NCBI GenBank assembly: GCA_036971475.1
Contig: JBAIZL010000425.1
Span: forward strand, 2,794,501-2,858,500
DNA: 64,000 nt
Source: Prosapia bicincta
Taxonomy: Eukaryota; Arthropoda; Insecta; Hemiptera; Cercopidae
Direction: 5' to 3'
This document shows, piece by piece, positions 1 through 64,000 of the stretch. The notes beneath the pieces were generated by a model. That model was given only the letters and a program-made list of their open reading frames with translations. It had not been told where the DNA came from and did no database searches. Each line of letters begins with the position of its first letter. The stretch's first letter is position 1. The translations under genes were made by a program, and so were the position numbers.

Positions 1-1185
1 ACAAGCTTTGAAATTCCTTCATCATAGAAATCTGCCATCTGCGATGTCAGCCACTCAGTGACCCACGCCTTGAGCTCCGCGTCGTCGTCATAGCGCTGTG
101 TTGCTAGCCAGGTCTTCATTCTTGGAAACAAGTGAAAATCGCTTGGTGCAAGGTCAGGACTATAGGGCGGATGAGGAAAACCTCCCATTTGAATGACTCA
201 AGGAGTTCTTTGGTGCAGTTTGCTGTGTGAGGTCGGGCATTGTCATGCACAAATAAAATTTTTAACGTCAATTTCCCTCGGCGCTTGTTTTGAACTGCTC
301 TCCTAAGATTGTGCAAAGTTTCACAGTACTGCTCAGAGTTTATTGTTGCACCACGTTCAAGAAAGTCAATAAGAAGCACACCATGCCTGTCCCAAAAAAC
401 CGTCGCCATAATCTTCCTTGATGAAAATGTTTGCAAACATTTTCTTGGTTTTTTGGGGGAGCTTGTGTGCCCCCACTCCATGGACTGTAATTTCGTTTCC
501 CAATTAACGTGTTTTACCCATGTCTCATCACCAAGTTACGATGCGATCTAGTAGTGAATCACCATGTCTGTCATAGGCATCCAGAAATGTCAAACTTGCC
601 TCCATTCGCTGACTTTTATGGCGGTCAGTGAGCATTTTTGGCACCCATATTGCACAAAATTTGTGGTAGCCTAACCTTTGTGTGACAATTTCAAACAACA
701 AAGTCCGTGAAACTTGTGAGAAACAAAGAGAAAGCTCCGTTATCGAGAATCGGCGGTTTTTGCGAAAAATTTCATCAACTTTAGCTACCACTTCATCAGT
801 CACAATGCTTGGGCGTCCGCTCTTCGCTTGGTCATGAACATCAGTTCGGCCATTTTTAAACTGAATGCACCATTTCTCACAGAACTTTCATTCATTACGT
901 TGTTTCCGTAAACTTCACACACTTGGCGATAAATGTCTATCGGTTTTAAGTTAATTGCCAACAAAAACCGTATCACTGACCGCACCTCACAACTGGCAAG
1001 ATTTTCAATTGCAGCGCACATCTTCAGTTAAAATTGCGAAAAAACGGGCAATACGAAAATGTTCCCGTTGTCACTGCTGGACGCAGACTGAGTTGCTGAA
1101 TGCGCACCCACCAAAATGTACGAGATCGGCGCGCGCCTAGCGGCGTCAGACAGAAACGTTCCTTACTTTCCGAATAGTCCTCGTA
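1..1185 (-). mobile_element. Mariner (Tc1/mariner, D,D34D type) element with broken transposase, cut by window start
   Basis: Minus-strand pieces 800-1021, 528-803 and 116-481 follow each other as N-terminal HTH (AIENLASCEVRSVIRFLLA), linker (MLTDRHKSQRMEASLTFLD) and catalytic region (FVHDNARPHTA, carrying the second Asp). Frame changes and stops separate them, so the transposase is dead. The right terminal inverted repeat is the stretch up to 1185 (reads TACGAGGACTATTCGG on the minus strand). The left end lies before base 1. It resembles the mariner lineage from which the SETMAR transposase derives. Confidence 0.85.
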
Positions 1186-2258
1186 TAATGAATATCCAAA
1201 ATAAAATTAGGAGAAAAATGTTACTCACTAAAAAACGTTTTTCAAAATTTTCTGTTTCCATTTTATATAGACTATATGAAATTAAAAATCAGTTCCTAAA
1301 TAAATGCATCTTGACTTTGTAGACATAAAATGAGTTTTTTTACAAATTTTCGCATAGTTATATCGACAAACACGGGATATAAAGGTTTATAACTAAAAGG
1401 TGAACATTTAGTTCTACAGCTCAGCATTGCAAACACGAAAATGTATAGATATAAAAGTAATTAATTAAGTCACGTATAAAATTACAAAATAAACACGAAT
1501 TATTCTATTTCAGCTTTAATCAAATGTTTTTATGTTGTCTTATTGTTACAAAAAAGGTTTGTTTTATTCACTTACACTTATATACACTAACATTAACCAC
1601 TACAAAGAATGATTAACCTGTTGTAAACAATGTAACACTAAACTTTCAAATGAAAAGAATAATGGTAACAAAATTGTGAGTACCAAATGGACCACTCACT
1701 CACTCATTTTTTGTAGCTTATTATATCTATCTACCTTGAGAGTAAGAACGCTCTCAAATATACCATTTAAATTTTAAACAATTTCTGGGGAAGATCGCTA
1801 GGACCCCCTCTCGGTAGTCACAACTCCGCCAAAACTGTATCTACCCAAAAATTAAATCATGAAGCAGACCCTGTCTAGAGTGTGAAGAAATAATTTGTCT
1901 TCTCAGTAGGCTACCGCGGCCTGCTAAATGAATTTATATAATTTTTAAAGAATATGGACATGTAAAACATGAATTACATATACTTACTTTTGATATTAAA
2001 CCAGTTGCAGTGTGAATTTAAAAAGGGATACATGTCTTGACACAGGAATTTTTATTTAATATCAATATAAAGGGTTACTAAAGGCAGTTTTTTATAATGT
2101 CCTTTAACTAAATTACCAATTTTCATGTATTTTGAATAGTTTATGAAGAGAATTAAATGTTATATGAAACATTACTTCAATTAAAATCATGTGATAAGTA
2201 TGCCAGTAATAATAATTAATATTACAGTTGAAAATAATAAAAATATAAATTTTTACAG
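1186..2258 (+). other. Intron sequence without recognised features
   Basis: This AT-rich stretch runs between the mariner right end and exon 1. I see no ORF of interest, RNA gene or clear repeat in it. It presumably belongs to the intron upstream of exon 1. Confidence 0.5.
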
Positions 2259-58107
<55,849 letters not shown>

Positions 58108-58330
58108 GTATATTGTATTTTTAAAATTAATGAAAACTTAAGTCCGGTGAACTTATATTGAGTAAGTGAGAGAAAACTTAACCCATGGCTGCCTATTGAC
58201 AGAAGATATATGACTAGTCACATTGATCATCGATATTCTACAGATGTCAGTTTATTGCCATGATTTTTTCACCAAAACACTTGTAAATATTTTACAAACT
58301 TGCCTATAGTAGCACTTGCTTATATTTGTT

Positions 58331-58370
58331 GAGGACAGCCGTTTCGGGAGATGTGTCCCATTGTCAACTC
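58331..58370 (-). ncRNA. Hammerhead-ribozyme-like motif, left Penelope terminus
   Basis: On the minus strand: GAG, TTGACAA(T), stem GGGA-cacatc-TCCC, GAAA, C-ggct-G, TC, CTC. The order matches a minimal type I hammerhead: stem I (GAG/CTC), a box in the place of CUGANGA but with two changes, stem II, GAAA, and a tiny stem III before the UC cleavage site. The changed box may reduce or abolish cleavage. Confidence 0.45.
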
Positions 58371-58765
58371 AGACCGTAACTGATCTCAAGGTTTTCGTAG
58401 GTTAGGGTATTAGGGTGGCGTGGGATATTATGGTGGAGATGTAGTTGTACTTTGTGACTATAAGGGATTATAATGTCAAAATGTGTGTGTGAGTTATAAT
58501 GTAATTGTGTGTTGAGTATGTGTGTAGGGTGTAGTCTGAAATGTCTGTATATTTTGTATTGTTTGGTTGTATAAATTTGGTTATTTCTGTGTTGCTTATG
58601 AAGAATTTGTAGATTAGATGTTATGTCTATGTAGTCATGTTTTATGGAGTTGAGATGATCGGCGAAGTTGGATTGGTAATTATTGTTTGTTAGTGCGTTT
58701 ATATGTTCTTGGTAGCATGTGTAGAAAGACCTCCCAGTCTGACCTATGTAAAAACTGGGGCACAA
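58364..58765 (-). CDS. Penelope-like GIY-YIG endonuclease domain, left arm
   Basis: A 133-codon open frame beginning CPSFYIGQTGRSFYTCYQEH: the YIG core, the catalytic-type Arg and the EH that follows. It continues with a His/Asn-rich section and ends at the terminal repeat. Just upstream (58766-58830) the frame reads FKPNNKINNIYNV and TCSLCPSF, including the paired Cys. It is the C-terminal nuclease of a Penelope-like polyprotein rather than an independent gene; the Met is internal. It is open but joined to a decayed RT. Confidence 0.82.
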   Translation of the reverse strand: MCPSFYIGQTGRSFYTCYQEHINALTNNNYQSNFADHLNSIKHDYIDITSNLQILHKQHRNNQIYTTKQYKIYRHFRLHPTHILNTQLHYNSHTHFDIIIPYSHKVQLHLHHNIPRHPNTLTYENLEISYGLS

Positions 58766-58830
58766 ACTGCAAGTTAGCTTGTAAACTTCAGCGACGTTGT
58801 AAATGTTGTTGATTTTGTTGTTGGGTTTAA

Positions 58831-59748
58831 ATTGTTTATTGAGAGTGTTGTGTGAGGAGTAGGCTATTTTCTAATTGTATTTTCGTAGTGTGTTTGTTAG
58901 ATTGTGGGTTTTGGATGAGCTGTATGGTATTGTTAGGTATTTTATGGGATTGTCGTGTTACGTGTTTGTATTTGGGGTATTGAGTTTTTTTTTAGGCGGT
59001 TGCATCGTTTGTCAATCATTGTTGTGTTGTATCCGTTAGTTTTTGCTATATGTTTTATGGTGTTTAACTCTTGACAGTGTTCTTCTTTGTCTAATTATGT
59101 TTTAAGCAGGTGATATGTCATGGTATTGTAAGTGGCTAGTTTATGTTAGTGTGGGTGGTTTGAGGAGATGTGAATGGTAGTATTGGTGGGTTTTCGGTAT
59201 ATGTTGAATTTATGTGTTCATTTGTCTGTATGTTTAGTTGTGAGGTCTAGGAAGTTGAGAGAGTTTTGTTGTTCTGTTTCAATGAGGTATGTTAGTTTTG
59301 GGTGGTATGGAATTAAGGTGTTTTAAAAATATGTGTTGAATTAAGGTGTTTTAAAAATATGTGTGCTCAGCGTTTGCTACCTTTGTATAGTTTTATGATG
59401 TCGTTGATGTATCTGTACCAGTAAATTATATTATCTCAGTATTTATTGTTGTGTAAAATGTGGTTTTATTCAATATGGTGTATGAATATTTCTGCTAAGA
59501 TTCTAGCTGAGGAAGAACCCATAGGTAGGCCATCTTTTTGGTTGTAGAAAGTGTTATTGTACATGAAGTAAATTTGAGATGTGATTAATTTTGTGAGGTA
59601 TATGATTTTGTCTATGTGTGTATGTGGTGTATTTGTACCTATAAGCATGTTTTTGAGAAGGTTGATGGTATCTGGAATGGTAATATTAGTATATAGATTT
59701 GATATATCGAAAGAGACTAAAGTGGAATTGTGTGGGATATTTACGTTT
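58831..59748 (-). pseudogene. Penelope-like reverse transcriptase, decayed
   Basis: From 59748 downward the minus strand reads NSTLVSFDISNLYTNITIPD (motif A with its Asp), then FYNQKDGLPMGSSSARILAE (the GLPMGS motif). Near 59400-59440 it reads YWYRYINDIIKLYKG, where the normal Tyr-Val-Asp-Asp has become Tyr-Ile-Asn-Asp, so a catalytic Asp is lost. Several frame breaks follow before the endonuclease. The N-terminal part of the RT is missing, cut by the junction with the opposite copy. Confidence 0.82.
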
Positions 59749-59814
59749 TTTAAACCCAACATAAAAATCAACGGCATTTACAATGCTGCTGGAGTTTACT
59801 AACAAACTTGCAGT

Positions 59815-60216
59815 TTGTGCCCTAGTTTTTACATAGGCCAGACAGGGAGGTCTTTCTATACATGCTACCAAGTACATATAAATACACTAGCAAACAATTA
59901 TTACCAAACAAACGTCGCCGATCATCTCAACTCCACAAAACATGACTACAATGACATAACATCTAATCTACAAATTCTTCATAAACAACACAGAAATAAC
60001 CAACGTTACACAACAGAACAATATGAAATATACAGACATCTCAAACTACATCCTACACACATTCTCAACACACAATTACATTATAACTCACATACACTTT
60101 TTGACATTATAACCCCTTATACTCACAAAGTACACCCACACCCCCACCATAATATCCCACCCTACCCTAATACCTTAACCTACGAAAACCTTGAGATCAG
60201 TTACGGTCAGAGTTGA
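59815..60216 (+). CDS. Penelope-like GIY-YIG endonuclease domain, right arm
   Basis: A 133-codon frame colinear with the left-arm ORF and about 80-85% identical by eye (YIGQTGRSFYTCYQVH). The frame upstream (FKPNIKINGIYNAAGVY) is separated by a stop where the left copy is open. No RT precedes it in this orientation. The high similarity of the arms allows ongoing gene conversion or cruciform formation, which is inference. Confidence 0.8.
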   Translation: MCPSFYIGQTGRSFYTCYQVHINTLANNYYQTNVADHLNSTKHDYNDITSNLQILHKQHRNNQRYTTEQYEIYRHLKLHPTHILNTQLHYNSHTLFDIITPYTHKVHPHPHHNIPPYPNTLTYENLEISYGQS

Positions 60217-60250
60217 CAATGGGACACATCACCCGAAACGGCCGTCCTCA
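60208..60250 (+). ncRNA. Hammerhead-ribozyme-like motif, right Penelope terminus
   Basis: GAG (60210-60212), TTGACAA (60213-60219), stem GGG/CCC (60221-60223 with 60232-60234), GAAA (60235-60238), C-ggcc-G and TC (to 60246), CTC (60247-60249). Same architecture as the left terminus; it differs in stem II and the stem III loop. Confidence 0.45.
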
Positions 60251-60325
60251 ACAAATATAAGCAAGTGTCACTATAAGCAAATTTGTAAAATATTTACAAG
60301 TATTTTAGTAAAAACTAATAGCTCA

Positions 60326-60581
60326 CATGAAGATGGAATCAACAAACAAGATTTTTTGTCACTACTTGTTTCGTTGAAAAAAGTATATTTGTTGAGATTT
60401 CACTTACCAGACTAGATATGTATGTTGTCCAAGGGGATATTTATTGCTTCTAATAACCTGCATCTTAGTTAAGGATGGATATTTATAGCCCGTAAGTTGT
60501 CCTTTTATCAGACATTCTAGACATGATATGTAGACCCGTCATCAGATTTTGTGTCAAATAGACTCTCTTGCTGAGTTTAGT
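60326..60581 (+). other. Short unassigned stretch between Penelope and BEL elements
   Basis: No recognisable feature; the left border of the BEL LTR is uncertain and could begin in it. Confidence 0.4.
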
Positions 60582-61042
60582 TGTTACTTGGTGTTGGTCA
60601 GTAGCTATACATACTAACACAAGAAATTGTGTCGTACTATGTCAGTGTTTGGTAACAATAGTTTCGGAGGACCAATAATTATTATAATTATATAAATCAA
60701 TAGTTTGTACTTACGTGCACCGTGGAATACACACTTATCACACTCGCGTATAAATAAGCGATTTTTGGCCAGAAAACTTGTTCGTATTCCACACACTGGT
60801 ATTTCGGTATAAACATTAATAAAATAGTTACATTCACGTATTCTAGTACCTAAGGTACGGAGATTGAAAAGTATAATAGTATACTAGAACGTAGGGGTAG
60901 ACCTGTCTACACTCCCGAAAGGTCTAACGCTCTGCGTGGTTCAAACTGCAGAACCAACCTTATCACGGGTGAGCTTTGTCTGACTTTGGCGGCGGGTTTA
61001 AAATAAAAGAAATGAGTCTATATTAATTTTAAATACGTAACA
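60582..61042 (-). repeat. Probable 3' LTR of the second BEL/Pao element
   Basis: The right border is set by AACA|TACCGGGGGCC at 61042, matching the LTR/tract border of the compact BEL element at 38041. TTCGGAGGACCAA near 60663 corresponds to the CCGGAAGACCACC box about 76 bases inside the other LTR, which places the left end near TGTTACTTGG at 60582. The partner LTR lies beyond the window, so the left end is a prediction. Confidence 0.5.
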
Positions 61043-64000
61043 TACCGGGGGCCTTGAATCCTTCTAGGATTCAAAGAGAACTAACACAAATATAATATCT
61101 TTAGAGTTTATAAAAATAAAAAGTTCATAAAGGAAAATAAAAATATCTCTTTTACAAAAAGTGAGCGCACTAGGGCGCAAGTTCATTATGAGCGTAGAGG
61201 TAGAGGGAAAACCTTGTGAGCATGTCTTGTCAAGGTTCCCTGCTTTGTCTTCAAATGAACCACTCTTACTACACCATCCTTTCCTGGAGAAACACTACTT
61301 ATCCTAGCCAGAGGCCATGCGAGAGGTGGTGCAGGTTGATGCACTAACACGAGGTCGCCGATGCGCAGGTTGACACGTTCCACTTCCCCCGTTGCTGAAG
61401 AGTATGGATATATTCTAGATGCCATCTCTTCCAAATACGCTGGTGGAAGGCCTTGATTAGCTGCCAGTGCTTGAGTCAGTTGGCAGGAACGTTGAAAAGA
61501 TCCTCTTCTGGAACTGAAACCAATGAAGATCCTATTAAGAAGTGACCCGGGGTGAGTGCATTGAGGTCTGAGGCGTCGTTTGACAGAGGTGTGAGAGGTC
61601 TCGAATTCAAAATAGCCTCTACTTGAGTTGTGAGAGTGGAAAATTCACATAGAGTTAAAATATGTTCACCGATGACACGTCGGAGGTGATGTTTTGCACT
61701 CTTGATTACTGCTTCCCAAAGACCACCTTGATGAGGAGCTGCAGGCGGGTTGAAATGAAAGTTGATATTCTGTTATAATGAGAATTCAGCAAGAGGGGTT
61801 CGGCCTGAAGAGATGATGAGATTTTGTAAAGCATTATTCGCTCCAACGAAATTCGTTCCACAGTCAGAATAAATATTTGTGCAAAGACCGCGTCTAGACA
61901 CAAATTGGGTGAGAGCGGCAATAAACCCATCTGTCGACAGGTCCGATACTACTTCAATGTGTACAGCCTTTGTCACAAGGCAAACAAAGATACAAATATA
62001 TGCTTTGGTCAAGCGAATCGAGCGCAAATTGTGCATTTTGATGTTAAAAGGACCTCCGTAGTCAATTCCGGTGTTGAGAAACGGACGAGAAGGAGTTAAT
62101 CTTGCTTTTGGTAAATCACCCATGAGCGGAGATTTATTGTGAGGCTTGTGTCGGAAACATACAACACATTGAAAAATGCAAGAGCGTATTACACTTCGGG
62201 CCGAGAGTATCCACACATCCTGTGCAAGAAGTGATTGAGTCAATTGAGCGCTCGAGTGTAAGTATTTTCGATGATAAAAATCAATAAGAAGGTTGACGAC
62301 ATGATGTCGTTTGGGCAAAATCACAGGATGTTGCACATCCGTAGGAAGTTTTAAAGCGTTGAGACGTCCTCCCACTCGTAGGATATCATCCTTGTCGAGA
62401 AAGGGAGAGAGTCGACGGAGTTGTGACGAGGCAGGTGTAGTTGGATCCTTCTTCATGGCAACGATGTAGTCTCTGAACGCTGATTCTTGAACCATCTTGA
62501 AAATTGCCAGTCTTGACGCTCTCATTTCTAGAGTGTTGAGAGGACCATCGAGCTTTCTGGAATGACGAGAGTTATTAGTAAATCGCAAAATATAAGCCAT
62601 CACACGCTGGAATCGGCTAAAGTGAGAAAACTGAGTGAAGAGCTCCCATTCATGAGGAGCAGTTGATATGAGAGATATAGGTGAAATGGGTTTCTCTTCT
62701 CCTGTGTCAGTAAGTTTTACAGGCATAAAATGAGATACTGGCCAGTTATCATTAGATTTTTGTAGCCAAAAGGGGCCGTACCACCATAATGAGTGCTGTG
62801 GTAAATCTTTAGGAAGTAACCCACACGACGCGCAATCAGCAGGATTATCTTCACTCGCTACGTGTCTCCAGTAATGAGAAGGCACTAATTCTTGTATCTG
62901 GGCTACCCGGTTGGCGACAAACGTCTTCAATCGATGAAGAGGTGTTTGTAACCATGTCAGTGTTACTGTCGAATCACACCATAGAAATACAGAAGAAAAT
63001 TCCACCCTTTTTTCAAAAAGAGAGATAATATATCCCACTAGTTGGGCGAGTAAATGAGCTGCACTTAGCTCTAATCGAGGTACCGTGAGCCTTTTCAGAG
63101 GGGCTACTCGAGTCTTCGATATTACTTGCCGAATTAACACAGAGTCGTCGCTAAGTTGGCATCTCAAGTAAACGACGGCGGCATAACCGTTCTCAGAAGC
63201 ATCTGAGAAACCGTGTAACTCAAAGTTTCTCGAGTGTGTTATTCGTAATGCACGAGGAATTACAATTTCTCGTAGAGCATTAGCCGAGTCTGTAAAGGTT
63301 TGCCATAATTTCAATTGTTCCGATGGAAGTGGTTCATCCCAGTTCAATCCTTTGATCCAGAGTAGTTGCATAAAACGCTTGGCCCACATAACAATGGGGG
63401 AGAGAAAGCCACAAGGGTCGTAAATCTTGGCAATGATACCGAGAATTTGACGTTTAGTCCTGGAATTGTGAGGAAAATTCAAATTATAGGTAAACGTATC
63501 GGTAGAGGGTGACCAGTGAAGACCTAATATAGTGAAATGTGGTTGTTTACTGCCTTGAAGGAATACAGGGGTCTCTAAATGAGCATCAGGAAGATCTTGC
63601 AGCAGTTGACTGGAGTTAGATGTCCATTTGCGTAGTTCAAAGCCTCCGCGAGCCAGGAGCGAGAGAGTTGCTTACGGAGGCTCAAAGCCTTTTCTTCAGA
63701 GTCAGCTCCAGAGATGATGTCATCTACGAACGTCTGCGTGCGTAGAATATTTGCAGCTTCAGGATAGGAGTCACCTTCGTCTGCAGCGAGCTGATGTAAG
63801 GTTCTAATGGCAAGATACGGTGAACAATTCACTCCGTAAGTCACTGTCTTGAGCTTGTAGATTAAAGACGGCTGATCTGGGCTTTCACGCCATAAGATCA
63901 TCTGATAGCACTGGTCATCAGGGTGCATTTTAACCTGTCTATACATTTGACGAATGTCACAAGAAAAAACAACGTTATGAATCCGAAAATTTAGTAATAA
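61043..64000 (-). mobile_element. BEL/Pao element, pol 3' part, running off the right window edge
   Basis: The minus strand carries, in order, RT end, RNase H, integrase zinc domain, integrase core and the BEL C-terminal domain, then a G/C-rich tract and the LTR. Gag, protease and most of the RT lie beyond base 64000. It is a different family from the compact element: integrase lead-in and LTR text differ. It lies in the intron after exon 16. Confidence 0.88.
61186..64000 (-). pseudogene. BEL/Pao pol polyprotein (RT-RNase H-integrase), several disabling changes
   Basis: 63575-63946 holds the RT core with LKTVTYGVNCSPYLAIRTLH and the catalytic FVDDI. A frameshift near 63650 leads into 61773-63482: RNase H (HGFSDASENGYAAVVYLR, LELSAAHLLAQLV, WCDSTVTLTWLQ), the H2C2 zinc domain (HPVILPKRHH...CIFQCVVCFRHK), then the integrase core (TGIDYGGPF, IYSDCGTNFVGANN). 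A stop at 61773-61775 is followed in the same frame by APHQGGLWEAVIKSAKHHL with the third catalytic residue Glu. A second stop sits near 61476 and a frameshift near 61400, before the C-terminal domain LRIGDLVLVHQPAPPLAWPL (DUF5641-like). All catalytic motifs seen are intact, so decay looks fairly recent. Confidence 0.88.

Larger units (their letters stand above)
58265..60325. mobile_element. Palindromic pair of Penelope-like elements
   Basis: Two arms of about 560 bases (58265-58830 and 59749-60325) are reverse complements, and each carries a GIY-YIG endonuclease ORF and the same outer end. Between them (58831-59748) lies one reverse transcriptase, read on the minus strand and continuous with the left arm. 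So a 5'-truncated minus copy is abutted by a second, shorter copy pointing the other way, the inverted partial-duplicate arrangement known for Penelope-like elements. The outer ends match the hairpin at 9384-9592. Confidence 0.88.

Overview
The window is AT-rich eukaryotic genomic DNA, most likely from an arthropod and probably an insect with long, transposon-filled introns. It has no operons, no bacterial signals and GT-AG introns. Its mobile-element mix (mariner, piggyBac, hAT, pogo/Tigger, an RNase-H-bearing non-LTR element, BEL/Pao and Penelope-like elements) is typical of arthropods. The species cannot be read from the sequence.

One host gene fills the window on the + strand. Sixteen exons between 2259 and 58107 splice in one open frame of about 1,470 codons, and both gene ends lie outside the window. 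It encodes a giant sarcomeric I-set immunoglobulin-repeat protein of the titin/obscurin superfamily; Unc-89/obscurin is the best guess, by eye only. The order is: seven Ig domains (the first is cut by the window edge), a Pro/Glu/Lys-rich PEVK-like exon (42727-43203), one very large exon (47036-48679) with three to four copies of a ~95-residue repeat, then one complete Ig and the first half of another. Introns at domain borders are all phase 1. Most Ig domains are also split by a phase 2 intron inside the conserved Trp codon.

Nearly everything else is mobile DNA in the introns. From left to right: a mariner on the left edge (1-1185); a piggyBac relic with a small hAT nested in it (3855-4798); an inverted repeat with a hammerhead-like motif (7197-7590); a mariner 5' relic (8499-9165); a hairpin of Penelope-type termini (9384-9592); two introns related to each other (11042-12456 and 16457-18048); a Tigger-like element (14406-16047); a possible solo BEL LTR (18430-19390); a second hammerhead-like inverted repeat (20988-21240); a Penelope-like 3' end (about 29016-29815); a 4.76 kb non-LTR retrotransposon with target-site duplication (30084-34841); a compact BEL/Pao element with almost identical LTRs, whose single ORF joins gag-protease to an integrase stub (37082-41687); a mariner relic (45070-45355); a third, single-arm hammerhead-like repeat (46351-46508); a long hairpin (50500-50725); an 875 bp TA-flanked MITE (54961-55835); a palindromic double Penelope-like element (58265-60325); and a degenerate BEL/Pao pol that runs off the right edge (about 60582-64000).

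The most unusual items are the hammerhead-ribozyme-like cores that recur in inverted Penelope-type termini, the kinase-site/DFWG repeat exon, the internally deleted but young-looking BEL element, and intron sequence that preserves an old exon-pair duplication.
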